A program made the translations under genes and the position numbers. Of a DNA stretch of 64,000 bases, positions 1 through 8,043 are shown one piece after another. Source of the stretch: Amycolatopsis regifaucium (GTDB lineage Bacteria; Actinomycetota; Actinomycetes; Mycobacteriales; Pseudonocardiaceae); assembly GCF_001613935.1 (NCBI RefSeq), contig NZ_LQCI01000034.1:597031-661030 (forward strand). The letters are read 5' to 3'. Below the pieces are notes generated by a model. The model saw nothing but the letters and a program-made list of their open reading frames with translations, was not told the DNA's origin and searched no databases. Position 1 is the stretch's first letter; each line of letters begins with the position of its first letter.

Positions 1-168
1 CGGTCCAGCGCTTTGCGATTGTGAGGCTGATTTCGATGGCGACGGTATGGGGGTGGCGTTCCCGGGCTCCTCCCGAGAGCAACCGGACACTGTGAGTGCT
101 AGCACGACCGGCAGGCTGGCAAGCTTCAATAACTTTGATTTGATCAGCATATCGATTTCTTGTCAGTC

Positions 169-579
169 CTATTTCAGAGAATTCAGATGGTCGGTGGCGC
201 CTGTGTCCTGTTGCTTGTATTTCGACTTGGCCAGGTCGATCGCGTCCATGGCTCGGTTGAGCACGTCTTGAAGCGTGTCCAGTTGAGTTTTGGCCGATAG
301 CTCGTCGCCATCGGCGACCAAGGCTGCGTGGTGTCCGACCTGCTGCGCAAAAGGGCCGGTTCCGAGCATCGGTTTTTCGGAAAGACGTTGGAAGGCCCGC
401 TGGTTTTTACGCCAATCATCGACGTACTCGGTGATTGCCCTCTTCAACGCCTCCCCGGCCTCTTCGCTGACCGCGAACTTCCCCTCCTTCGCGGCCGTCA
501 CCATCGCGTCGGCCTGCGCCGAGAAATCGCCCAGCATCTGCGAAAAGTCACCCGGTGGTCCACCGGTGCCGTCTGCCAT
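169..579 (-). CDS. ESX/WXG-type small helical protein, uncharacterised
   Basis: A 136-residue protein with no signal peptide or membrane segment. It is predicted to be largely helical with a single central Trp (DDWRKN, about residue 56), the general look of ESX-secreted or ESX-associated small proteins, but there is no clean WXG turn. The ATG start is preceded by GGGGAGAG at good spacing. It is followed downstream on the opposite strand by no gene within the window, and upstream on the same strand lies an EspG-type chaperone gene, so the two probably form one transcript. That context is the main reason for the ESX assignment; the sequence alone would only support 'hypothetical'. Confidence 0.6.
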   Translation of the reverse strand: MADGTGGPPGDFSQMLGDFSAQADAMVTAAKEGKFAVSEEAGEALKRAITEYVDDWRKNQRAFQRLSEKPMLGTGPFAQQVGHHAALVADGDELSAKTQLDTLQDVLNRAMDAIDLAKSKYKQQDTGATDHLNSLK

Positions 580-673
580 GGTCTCTCCCCTGTACCAAGT
601 GCCGGTTACTCGTCGCGTTCGTCAGATCACGATATCAGCGGAGGTAGGTCGACAGAGCCCCTTCGGGCGAGGA

Positions 674-1426
674 TCACGCGCTGCCGACGCGGGCGGCTTC
701 GACCAGGTCGTGGATCCATCGTGCCAGGTGGGAGCCGCTCGTCGGGGTGAACGTGCGGCGGACTTCGCCGTCGGGGAAGCGGTCCGTGGTGAGCATGAAG
801 CGGCCTTGGACGCTGTCGAACCACTGGACGCTCTTCTGCTGTGGTTTGCCCCGGTCGTCGCGCAGGGTGACGCTGATGGTGCCGAGCCTCGCGAGCGGGT
901 ATTCGAAGAACCGGCTCGCCGCGCCCAGGCGGAGGTTGTCCGGGTCCTCGTCGAACGGGTCGTCCGGTCGCTTCGACGGGGGAAGAGTGCTGGATGTCGT
1001 CACTCGTCCGGGGAACGGCTGCAGTGACGGCAGGTTGCCGAGGAGGGTCGCGACGACCTGTTCGGGGTAGACCGGCTCGAAGAGGATGTCGAATCCTCGT
1101 TGCTGGCTCACGACACCCGAACGGCGGTCCCAGCCGCCCCGATAGAGGTATTCGGCGTCCTGCTCGACCTCGTGCGCCTCCAGTGTGACGACGAAGTCGG
1201 CCGTGGCCCAGAGCCGAAGGGTCTCCTCGTAGTCCCGCAGGAGTTCACGGCCGCGCGCGAAGCCGCGGTCGGCCAGCCCGGCCCAGACTTCCTCGCAGTG
1301 CCGCTCGCGTTCGGTGTAGGTGGTGCCGACGGTCGGGATCTCGAAGGGCAGCACGAATCTGCCGAGTCCGAGTTCCTCGAGTACGACGTCGAGCTGGGTC
1401 ATCGACATCGAAAATGACGCAGGCAC
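674..1426 (-). CDS. EspG-family ESX secretion chaperone-like protein
   Basis: A soluble protein of about 250 residues. The N-terminal part (TQLDVVLEELGLGRFVLPF) and C-terminal part (GRFMLTTDRFPDGEVRRTF) fit the EspG family, which in mycobacteria binds PE/PPE-type ESX substrates in the cytosol; many actinobacteria carry stand-alone homologues. I chose the GTG start because GGAGGG lies 5 nt upstream; ATG codons 6 and 8 codons later have no ribosome site. The gene is divergent from pknG with a 136-bp shared upstream region and is followed by a small ESX-type gene. No ESX core genes (EccC, EccD) are in the window, so the role is inferred. Confidence 0.8.
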   Translation of the reverse strand: MPASFSMSMTQLDVVLEELGLGRFVLPFEIPTVGTTYTERERHCEEVWAGLADRGFARGRELLRDYEETLRLWATADFVVTLEAHEVEQDAEYLYRGGWDRRSGVVSQQRGFDILFEPVYPEQVVATLLGNLPSLQPFPGRVTTSSTLPPSKRPDDPFDEDPDNLRLGAASRFFEYPLARLGTISVTLRDDRGKPQQKSVQWFDSVQGRFMLTTDRFPDGEVRRTFTPTSGSHLARWIHDLVEAARVGSA

Positions 1427-1562
1427 TCCGACCCTCCCTCTCATCACCTGCTGAATCGGTTCTCTCCCGCACCGTAGCGGGTTCGACCCGGCGCGGGCAC
1501 GACCTGCCTGCTCGCGACTAGGATCGGGCCTGACTTCGTCGCGGGGATTTCGGGAGGTACCA

Positions 1563-4244
1563 GTGTCGGATGAGCCGCGCCGTCCTCGGCACGCAGCGCC
1601 GGATGACGCCAAGCCGGAGAAGGAGGCGGAGGCAGCCTCGTGGACGCCGCCGGCGCCGGTCCGCTGGGAAACCCCTGAACCGTCCATTTCCGGCAGGCTC
1701 GATTTCTCCGAGCCGCCCCAGGGCAAGCCGGAGCCCAAGCCGGAAAGCGACGCCGAGCGCACGATTTATCACGCGCCGGTCCAGCGCCCGCAGACTCCAC
1801 CGCGCGGTCAGCAGCGGCCGATCCCCGGCGCCGAAGACCCGACGCGTCCGCCGGGTGAGATGGCCCCGGTGAGCCCGCGGACCCAGGTCGTCCGCCCCGA
1901 GTGGCAGACACCCGCCGACGCGCCGCAGCCGACCAGCGTGCTCTCCTCGCCCACCCCCGAGACGCAGAGCATCATGCCGCCGACGCCGCGCGTCGACAGC
2001 GGACCGGGACCGCTGCCGGATCCGGGCACGGAAAGCGTGCTCCCCGAACGTTCCAGCGAAAGCCGGGGAACCGGGAGCGGCACCGGCACGGGTACCGGGT
2101 CGGGCAGCCGGGGGACCGGCACCGGAACGGGTTCGTTCCCCGGCACCGCGCGCCGGACGTCTTCGCGTACTTCGCGTCGTGGCCGTCTGGGCGCCGGGCT
2201 CGTCGACGTCCCGCAGGTGCCGTACCGCGACCCGGCGTCCGCCGTCCTCGAAAACCCGATGGTGTCGGAGGAGAAACGCTTCTGCGGCAGCTGTGGCGCC
2301 AAGGTCGGCCGCGGCAAGGACGGCGAACCCGGCGCGCCGGAAGGCAACTGCGAGAAGTGCGGGAACCCGTTCTCCTTCGTCCCGAAGCTGCGGCCGAACG
2401 AGATCGTCGGTGGCCAGTACGAGGTGCTCGGCGCGCTCGCGTACGGCGGGCTCGGCTGGATCTACCTCGCGCAGGACCACAACGTCAGTGACCGCTGGGT
2501 GGTGCTCAAGGGCCTGATCGACACCGGGGACGCCACCGCGATGGCGGCCGCGGCCAACGAGCAGCGGTTCCTCGCCGAGGTCGAGCATCCGAACATCGTC
2601 AAGATCCACAACTTCGTGCAGCATCCGGACGGCGACACCGGCAACTCCGTCGGCTACATCGTCATGGAGTACGTCGGCGGCCAGTCGCTGCGCCAGCTCG
2701 CGCTCGCGCACCACCGCGAGACGAAGCGCCCGGAGCCGTTGCCGATCGGCCAGGTGATCGCCTACGGGCTCGAGATCCTGCCGGCCATAGGCTATCTGCA
2801 CAGCCAGAACCTGCTGTACTGCGACCTCAAGCCCGACAACGTCATCCAGACGCACGAACAGCTCAAGCTGATCGACCTCGGCGCGGTCCGCCGCATCGAC
2901 GACTACGAGAGCCCGCTGTTCTTCACCACCGGCTACAGCGCGCCCGAGCTGGCGACACACGGCGCTTCGGTGGCGTCGGACCTGTATACGGTCGGCCGCA
3001 CACTCGCCGTCCTCAGCTTCGAATTCTCCGGCTACACCAGCAAGTACAAGACGACCCTGCCCGGGCCGGACGTCGTCCCGCTGTTCGCGCTCTTCGGTTC
3101 GTACTACCGCTTCCTGAAGCGCGCGACGCACAGCGACCCGGATCGCCGGTTCATCGCGGCCGAGGAGATGGCCGACCAGCTGACCGGCGTGCTGCGCGAG
3201 ATCATGGCGCTGGGCACCGGAAAACCGCGTCCGGGCGCCTCGACCGTCTTCGGTCCGGAGACCCGCACGTTCGGCGTCGACCTGGTCGTCCCGGAGCACG
3301 GCGGGAGCGTGCCGCTGCCGGATCCCGGCGAGGTCGTCTCGGGCCTGCCGATCCCGCAGGTCGACACGGACGACCCCGCGGCGGGCATGCTGGCCTCGAC
3401 GGTCGCGCTCGACCCGAGCGGCGCGATCGAGGCACTGGCCGGCGCGCCGCGCGAGTCGATCGAGGTGCGATTGCGCATCGTCCGCGCCCGGATCGAGCTC
3501 GGCGAGCTGGTCGAAGCGCAGCGGCAGCTGCAGGCCGCGCAGTATCTCGCCATCAAGGCCGGTTTCCCGCACGACTGGCGGATCGACTGGTATCGCGGCC
3601 TGATCGAGCTCGCGGGTGGCCGGTCCCGTGTCGCGCATGTCGCGTTCGAAGCGGTGTACGACGACCTGCCCGGCGAGATCGCGCCGAAGCTCGCTTTGGC
3701 CGTCAGCGCGGAGGGTGTCGGGGACTACTTCGGCGCCGCGCGCTACTACGAGCTGGTGTGGCGAACGGACCGGTCGTACGTCAGCGCCGCCTTCGGGCTC
3801 GCTCGCGTGTACCTCGCGCAAGGCGCCCGTGCCAGCGCGATCGAGGTGCTGGAGGCCGTCCCGGCGTCGTCCACGCATCACGTGGCCGCACAGGTGGCCG
3901 CGATCAAGATCAAGACCAGGAACAACGGCGGCGGCAAGGATCCGGTGCCGGTGTCCGAACGCGACCTCGTCGACGCATCGACGCGGCTGGAGCGGCTGCA
4001 GCTCGACGCCGAACGTCGCACGCGGCTGTCCGCGGAGGTCCTCGAAGCGGCATACGGCTGGCTCAGTGCGCAGAACCGGCCGACGCCGGGCGCGAAGGTG
4101 CTCGGTTGCGAGCTGGACGAGCGGGGCCTGCGGTTCGGGCTCGAGCGCTGCTACCGCACGCTGGCACGGCTGGCCGGCACGGTGGACCAGCGCGTGGAAC
4201 TCGTCGACAAGGCCAACGCGATCCGGCCGAGGACCCTCACCTGA
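1563..4244 (+). CDS. pknG: Serine/threonine protein kinase PknG
   Basis: An 893-residue soluble kinase with the PknG architecture. The long N-terminal tail is low complexity and rich in Pro, Ser, Thr and Gly (to about residue 230). It is followed by a rubredoxin-like module with paired Cys (FCGSCG and CEKCG, about 240-266), a kinase domain (about 280-545) and a TPR-type helical C-terminus (about 620-890). The kinase has the VVLKG lysine (about 316), YCDLKPDN as catalytic loop and DLG in place of DFG, as in mycobacterial PknG, so it is a non-RD kinase. In mycobacteria PknG regulates TCA and glutamate flux through GarA/OdhI; the glnH/glnX neighbours known there are absent here. The GTG start has GGGAGGT just upstream. 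The tail is longer than in mycobacterial PknG (about 750 residues). Confidence 0.96.
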   Translation: MSDEPRRPRHAAPDDAKPEKEAEAASWTPPAPVRWETPEPSISGRLDFSEPPQGKPEPKPESDAERTIYHAPVQRPQTPPRGQQRPIPGAEDPTRPPGEMAPVSPRTQVVRPEWQTPADAPQPTSVLSSPTPETQSIMPPTPRVDSGPGPLPDPGTESVLPERSSESRGTGSGTGTGTGSGSRGTGTGTGSFPGTARRTSSRTSRRGRLGAGLVDVPQVPYRDPASAVLENPMVSEEKRFCGSCGAKVGRGKDGEPGAPEGNCEKCGNPFSFVPKLRPNEIVGGQYEVLGALAYGGLGWIYLAQDHNVSDRWVVLKGLIDTGDATAMAAAANEQRFLAEVEHPNIVKIHNFVQHPDGDTGNSVGYIVMEYVGGQSLRQLALAHHRETKRPEPLPIGQVIAYGLEILPAIGYLHSQNLLYCDLKPDNVIQTHEQLKLIDLGAVRRIDDYESPLFFTTGYSAPELATHGASVASDLYTVGRTLAVLSFEFSGYTSKYKTTLPGPDVVPLFALFGSYYRFLKRATHSDPDRRFIAAEEMADQLTGVLREIMALGTGKPRPGASTVFGPETRTFGVDLVVPEHGGSVPLPDPGEVVSGLPIPQVDTDDPAAGMLASTVALDPSGAIEALAGAPRESIEVRLRIVRARIELGELVEAQRQLQAAQYLAIKAGFPHDWRIDWYRGLIELAGGRSRVAHVAFEAVYDDLPGEIAPKLALAVSAEGVGDYFGAARYYELVWRTDRSYVSAAFGLARVYLAQGARASAIEVLEAVPASSTHHVAAQVAAIKIKTRNNGGGKDPVPVSERDLVDASTRLERLQLDAERRTRLSAEVLEAAYGWLSAQNRPTPGAKVLGCELDERGLRFGLERCYRTLARLAGTVDQRVELVDKANAIRPRTLT

Positions 4245-4247
4245 CCC

Positions 4248-4310
4248 GCGTTTCGTCCTCTGAACGCGGTGGTTCGGCGTACGAACTACCGCGTTCAGAG
4301 GACGAAACGC
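4248..4310. repeat. Dispersed palindrome, copy 1 (likely bidirectional terminator)
   Basis: A 63-bp inverted repeat whose left arm starts GCGTTTCGTCCTCTGAACGC and whose right arm is its near-perfect complement, with a loop of about 16 nt. It sits exactly between the convergent ends of pknG and the thioesterase gene. A near-identical copy is at 52265-52329 and a half copy at 43561-43583. It could form a strong hairpin on either strand. Confidence 0.85.
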
Positions 4311-4895
4311 TCAGGGGTTGATGTCCCACTCGCGTTCGCGCTTGGCCTTTTCGTGCGCGGCGGCGAGCTTCTGAAGCGCCTCGGGGTCGCCGTGGGTGCT
4401 GAAGTGCTCGAACTCGACCCGGACGAACAACGCCCGCGCCCGTACCGCGACAGGACCGTCTTCGGCGTCGAGGCGTCCGTCGGCGCTGACGTAGATCTTG
4501 CGGCCCGCGATGCCGTCCAGCTTCGTCGCGATGTAGAGCGTCGAGCCGACCGGTACCGGCCGCAGGAAGTCCGTCTCCAGCTTTCCGGTGACGGCGGGGC
4601 GACGCAGCAGGTTGCCGACGGTCGCGCCGAGCGCCTCGTCGAAGGCGCAGGCGAGGAGACCGCCATGGGCGAGACCGGGCGCACCCTGGTGGGCGGAGGT
4701 GACGGTGAACTTCGAGTACACCGTCGTCCCTTCGCCCACCGTGGACTGCAGGTGGAGCCCGGCCTCGATCTCGTCCCCGCACCCGAAACACTCACCGAAG
4801 TGAATGCCGAGGTCGCTGCCCGGCTGCGGGGCTTTCGGGTGGACGGTCGCCGGTTCGACTTCGACCGGCGGCCACGGCTGGGAGATACGGCTCAT
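4311..4895 (-). CDS. PaaI/YbgC-type hotdog-fold thioesterase
   Basis: A 194-residue protein with the hotdog thioesterase signature (QGAPGLAHGGLLACAFDEALG, about residues 68-88, an HGG turn followed by the helix carrying the acidic residue), consistent with acyl-CoA thioester hydrolysis in the cytosol. An N-terminal CFGCG segment is seen in this actinobacterial subgroup. Substrate cannot be told from sequence. The stop codon directly abuts the palindrome at 4248-4310, which separates it from convergent pknG. The next gene on the same strand, an MFS symporter, ends 9 nt upstream of this start, so the two are probably cotranscribed and the thioesterase may act on something related to the imported organic acid. 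Confidence 0.85.
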   Translation of the reverse strand: MSRISQPWPPVEVEPATVHPKAPQPGSDLGIHFGECFGCGDEIEAGLHLQSTVGEGTTVYSKFTVTSAHQGAPGLAHGGLLACAFDEALGATVGNLLRRPAVTGKLETDFLRPVPVGSTLYIATKLDGIAGRKIYVSADGRLDAEDGPVAVRARALFVRVEFEHFSTHGDPEALQKLAAAHEKAKREREWDINP

Positions 4896-4904
4896 GGAAA
4901 GACG

Positions 4905-6320
4905 TTAACTCGCGGGTAGCTCCGAGGCCTCGCCGGGAGTGACCGGTTCCGGTTTCCGGCGGCGCACGATCCGCGAACTCACGATGCGGCGCAGGGAGAC
5001 CCCGGCCGTCTCCGGCAGCAGCAGGATCGGGATGGCCGCGATCGCCGCGGCGCCCATCAGGTAGTACGCGGGCCACAGGTTGTCGCCGGTCTTGTTCACC
5101 AACGTGCCGATGACGTACGACGCCGTGCCACCGAACGCGGCGGTGGAAACGCTGTACCCGATGGAGAAACCGCCGTAGCGCTCCTGCGTCGGGAACATCG
5201 CCGGCAACGTCGCCGCCAGCACGGCCAGAATCAGCACCAGCGGTACGGCGATCATCACCAGCCCGAGCATGAGCTGCCAGGGGTTCCGGTCGTCCGCGGC
5301 CGCCCCCATCAGCGAGAACGCCGGAATGGGCAGCACCAGGAAGCTCGCGCAACTCGCGATCAGGATGGGTTTTCGCCCGATGCGATCGGACAGCATGCCG
5401 ACCGGGACGATCAAGACCAGCATCAACGCGATGGTCGCCAGGATGATCAGCAACGGGGTGTGCCCGCTGAAGCCGACCACGTCCTTGAGATAGGTCTCCA
5501 GGTAGGTGATCACGATGTAGTCGGCCACGTTCAGCATCACCACGATGCCGATGAGGTGCAGGATCGAGGTCCAGTGCTTCTTGAGCAGCGCCTTCAGCGG
5601 CGACTTCTCGACCTGGTTCTTCTTCTCGATCTCCAGGAACAGCGGGGTATCCTCCAGCTTGTTCCGCAGGTAGAGACCGATGATGCCGAGCGGACCGGCG
5701 ATCAGGAACGGCAGGCGCCAGCCCCATTCGCGCATCGCCTCGTCGCCGAGGACCACGGTGAAGATCGTGACGAAGCCGGCGCCCATCGCGAAGCCGACGA
5801 GGGTGCCGAACTCCAGCCAGCTGCCCCAGAAACCCCGGCGCCGGGCGGGGGCGTACTCGGCGATGAACGTCGCCGCGCCGCCGTATTCACCGCCTGCCGA
5901 GAAGCCTTGGATGGTGCGCAACAGGATCAGGAGTACCGCCGCGGCGGGTCCGATCGTGGCGTAGGACGGCAGCAGACCGATGATGAACGTCGATCCGGAC
6001 ATCAGGATGATCGTCAGCGCGAGCACCTTCTGGCGCCCGATCTTGTCCCCCAGCGGACCGAACACGAAGCTGCCGAAAGGCCGCACGACGAAGGTGAGCG
6101 CCAGTACCGCGAAGGTCGCCAGCGCGCCTTCGGAAGTGCTGGAAGCGTTGAAGAAGACCTGCCCGAGGATGGCGGGCATGAAGCCGAAGACACCGAAGTC
6201 GTACCACTCGATGCAGTTACCCATCGCCGCACCGGCGACGGCCTTTCTGATCTGCTCAGGTGGGGCCTCCGCTGGTTCCCCTTTTTCCTGATGTGACGCG
6301 CTCAGCGCCTCTTCGGCCAT
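4905..6320 (-). CDS. MFS transporter, metabolite:H+ symporter (MHS) family
   Basis: A 471-residue polytopic membrane protein with 12 predicted helices. The opening NCIEWYDFGVFGFM and the loop GDKIGRQKVLALT (between TM2 and TM3), with the repeat LSDRIGRKPIL in the second half, are typical of the MHS subfamily that includes ShiA, KgtP and ProP. Members import organic acids, shikimate, alpha-ketoglutarate or compatible solutes with protons. A GTG seven codons upstream is in frame, but it lies within the ribosome site; the ATG at 6320 with GGGAGG 8 nt upstream is the better start. Substrate is unknown. Confidence 0.92.
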   Translation of the reverse strand: MAEEALSASHQEKGEPAEAPPEQIRKAVAGAAMGNCIEWYDFGVFGFMPAILGQVFFNASSTSEGALATFAVLALTFVVRPFGSFVFGPLGDKIGRQKVLALTIILMSGSTFIIGLLPSYATIGPAAAVLLILLRTIQGFSAGGEYGGAATFIAEYAPARRRGFWGSWLEFGTLVGFAMGAGFVTIFTVVLGDEAMREWGWRLPFLIAGPLGIIGLYLRNKLEDTPLFLEIEKKNQVEKSPLKALLKKHWTSILHLIGIVVMLNVADYIVITYLETYLKDVVGFSGHTPLLIILATIALMLVLIVPVGMLSDRIGRKPILIASCASFLVLPIPAFSLMGAAADDRNPWQLMLGLVMIAVPLVLILAVLAATLPAMFPTQERYGGFSIGYSVSTAAFGGTASYVIGTLVNKTGDNLWPAYYLMGAAAIAAIPILLLPETAGVSLRRIVSSRIVRRRKPEPVTPGEASELPAS

Positions 6321-6532
6321 GGGTTTGACCTCCCGACCCACCCGTTTACTTACCCATCGTCGACGGTTGGTTCCCTCGACCGTAGGTGTTCAAACGTGCG
6401 GACTCAGCGCTTTGCATCGATCGCGCGAGCGTCGTACCCCCGTTTGGGTGGTGAACCCTCAGGTGATGCCGATGTCAGAAAATTTCCGATCACTTTGGGT
6501 TACGCCTGGAGAAGCGGGCGTCCGGGCAGAGA

Positions 6533-6991
6533 TCAGCGGGTCGTGATCGGTGTGGGCGGCTCGCTCGGCCCGTTCGTCGCGGATGGCGCGCGAGGAGGCA
6601 CGGCCGTGGTCGTGCGGCCCGGCTGAACGGTCTTGGAGGCCGCCCGCGTCGGGCCGGACTTCGGTGTCGTCTCCGCGGCGGGTGGCTCCGGTGGAGAAGA
6701 CTCCGGCCGGGGCGTCGACTCGGAAGACGGCGGCGAGACCGGTAGCGGGGAGATGGTCGACAGGCCGGGCTCCGCGGGTTGTACCGGCGCGGATCCCTCA
6801 CCACCGCGACCACCGACGGCGATCGCGCCGAGCACGATCACCGCGACCGTCGCCAGCGAACTCCCGGCCACGGCGAGCCGTTTGCGTCGTCGCCGGATGC
6901 GGCCACCCTTCTCGATGATGTCCGCCGCCCGGATGCCCAGCGGGGGACCGCTCGCCCGGTGCGAAAGCACGCCCTTGATGTCCTCGTCCAT
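6533..6991 (-). CDS. Single-pass membrane protein encoded with a SigE-type sigma factor
   Basis: A 152-residue protein with a short cytoplasmic N-terminus (MDEDIKGVLSHRAS), a basic stretch (GRIRRRRKRLAVAG), one transmembrane helix (about 40-60) and a Pro/Ser/Thr-rich extracytoplasmic tail. The topology is that of an anti-sigma factor, but I see no zinc HxxxCxxC motif, so 'anti-sigma' is only inferred from the gene being placed 4 nt after the sigma factor stop. The start at the second in-frame ATG is favoured because GGGAGGTGAGGAG lies in front of it. Confidence 0.75.
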   Translation of the reverse strand: MDEDIKGVLSHRASGPPLGIRAADIIEKGGRIRRRRKRLAVAGSSLATVAVIVLGAIAVGGRGGEGSAPVQPAEPGLSTISPLPVSPPSSESTPRPESSPPEPPAAETTPKSGPTRAASKTVQPGRTTTAVPPRAPSATNGPSEPPTPITTR

Positions 6992-6995
6992 CTCC

Positions 6996-7553
6996 TCACC
7001 TCCCATCGTCGTGCGCTCCGCTCAAGGCCAGTTCGCTGAAATGCGGTCCGAGCCGCTTGCGCAGGGTCGCGAGGCCCCGTGCGCTCTGACTCTTCACGTT
7101 CCCGGTGCTGCAGCCCAGCGTCGCGGCCGTCTCTTCGACGCTGAGGTCTTCGAAGTAGCGCAGCACCAGCACGGCCCGCTGCTTCGGCGCGATGCCGGAA
7201 AGGGCGTGCCTGACCAGCATCTCCTGTTCCGTACTGCCTTCTTCGCCCGGAATTTCGGGCAGGGCGTCGGTGAGCTTCTCCCGTTTGCGCCAGACGCGCC
7301 GATGCTCGGAGAGGAACGTCCGCAACACGATCTTGCGCGCATAGGCGTCGAGAGCGTCGTGCCGGGAGAGTCTCGGCCAAGCCAGGTACAGCTTCAGCAG
7401 CGCGGCCTGGGTGATGTCCTCGGCGTGATGCCAGTCCCCGCACAAGAGGTACGCGGTGGCACGCAGGGTGTGCGCGCGCTCGTCGAAGTACCGGGCGAAC
7501 TCGCCGTCCCACGGCGAGCCCGTCCCGGTCTTCGACGAGCGGCTCGACGACAC
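6996..7553 (-). CDS. SigE-family ECF RNA polymerase sigma factor
   Basis: A 185-residue sigma-70 family regulator with region 2 (GDWHHAEDITQAALLKLYLAW, about 41-61) and region 4 HTH (LSVEETAATLGCSTGNVKSQ, about 138-157), the layout of the streptomycete-type 'SigE family' ECF factors. It would redirect RNA polymerase in response to a signal, possibly relayed by the downstream membrane protein. It starts at GTG directly after the stop of the upstream secreted-protein gene (stop 7554-7556, start 7553) and ends 4 nt before the next gene, so three genes (7880 down to 6533) form a tightly coupled operon. Confidence 0.9.
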   Translation of the reverse strand: MSSSRSSKTGTGSPWDGEFARYFDERAHTLRATAYLLCGDWHHAEDITQAALLKLYLAWPRLSRHDALDAYARKIVLRTFLSEHRRVWRKREKLTDALPEIPGEEGSTEQEMLVRHALSGIAPKQRAVLVLRYFEDLSVEETAATLGCSTGNVKSQSARGLATLRKRLGPHFSELALSGAHDDGR

Positions 7554-7880
7554 CTAGTTACCGGCTCCTTCGACGATGGCGGGGAGGTGCAGATCCCCGG
7601 TCGGCCCGGCCGGGACGGCCTTGGGCACGCGGTGCTCGCCCGGCTTCACGACGGCGGCGCCGGGCTTCGGCGGGGCCGCCTCCGGACGCGCCGGGGCGGT
7701 GGTGGCGCGGGTCGGCTCCGCCGGCTTCGCGGTGGTGGGCGCGTTGGCCGGTGGCTGGGGCGCCTGGGTGGCCGTCGGCGACGGCGCGCTCTGGTCGGCC
7801 GACGCCAGCGACGTGGTCGCGAAGACGGCGCCGCCCGCCAGCAGCAGCGCGCCGAGGGAAAGAGCGATACGAGTACGCAA
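7554..7880 (-). CDS. Small secreted Pro/Ala-rich protein heading the sigma operon
   Basis: A protein of 108 residues with an N-terminal signal sequence (RTRIALSLGALLLAGGAVFA, then ATTSLASA before the probable cleavage site) and a mature part made almost only of Pro, Ala, Thr and Lys-rich low complexity. I chose the TTG start because GAGGAG lies 6 nt upstream; an in-frame ATG ten codons earlier (7910) has no ribosome site and would put extra charged residues before the signal. It is immediately followed by the SigE-type factor, so the three products are probably made together. No enzymatic domain is visible. Confidence 0.72.
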   Translation of the reverse strand: MRTRIALSLGALLLAGGAVFATTSLASADQSAPSPTATQAPQPPANAPTTAKPAEPTRATTAPARPEAAPPKPGAAVVKPGEHRVPKAVPAGPTGDLHLPAIVEGAGN

Positions 7881-7994
7881 GAGTGTCTCCTCGATCCGGG
7901 CGCCGCTCATTGGCCGCGGCGCCTTACGTCGTTAGACATGCGCCCCGCCCGGCCTGGGGTTGCATCGAGTTTCCGCGGGTTTTCACCACACGAA

Positions 7995-8023
7995 CGGCCG
8001 GAGACCACGAGGGTCTCCGGCCG
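7995..8023 (-). terminator. Hairpin terminator after the L,D-transpeptidase gene
   Basis: A perfect 12-bp stem (CGGCCGGAGACC and its complement) with a 5-nt loop, 21 nt after the stop of the L,D-transpeptidase gene on the same strand. No long T-run follows, as is common in high-GC actinobacteria. Confidence 0.75.
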
Positions 8024-8043
8024 CCCGGTTCCATGGAGGTACT

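Noticed and set aside
1518..3881. Very long open frame (787 codons) on the minus strand of pknG
   Set aside because: It is the antisense shadow of pknG in a high-GC genome; composition is Arg/Asp/Ala-rich with no family motif, while pknG has a full set of domains.
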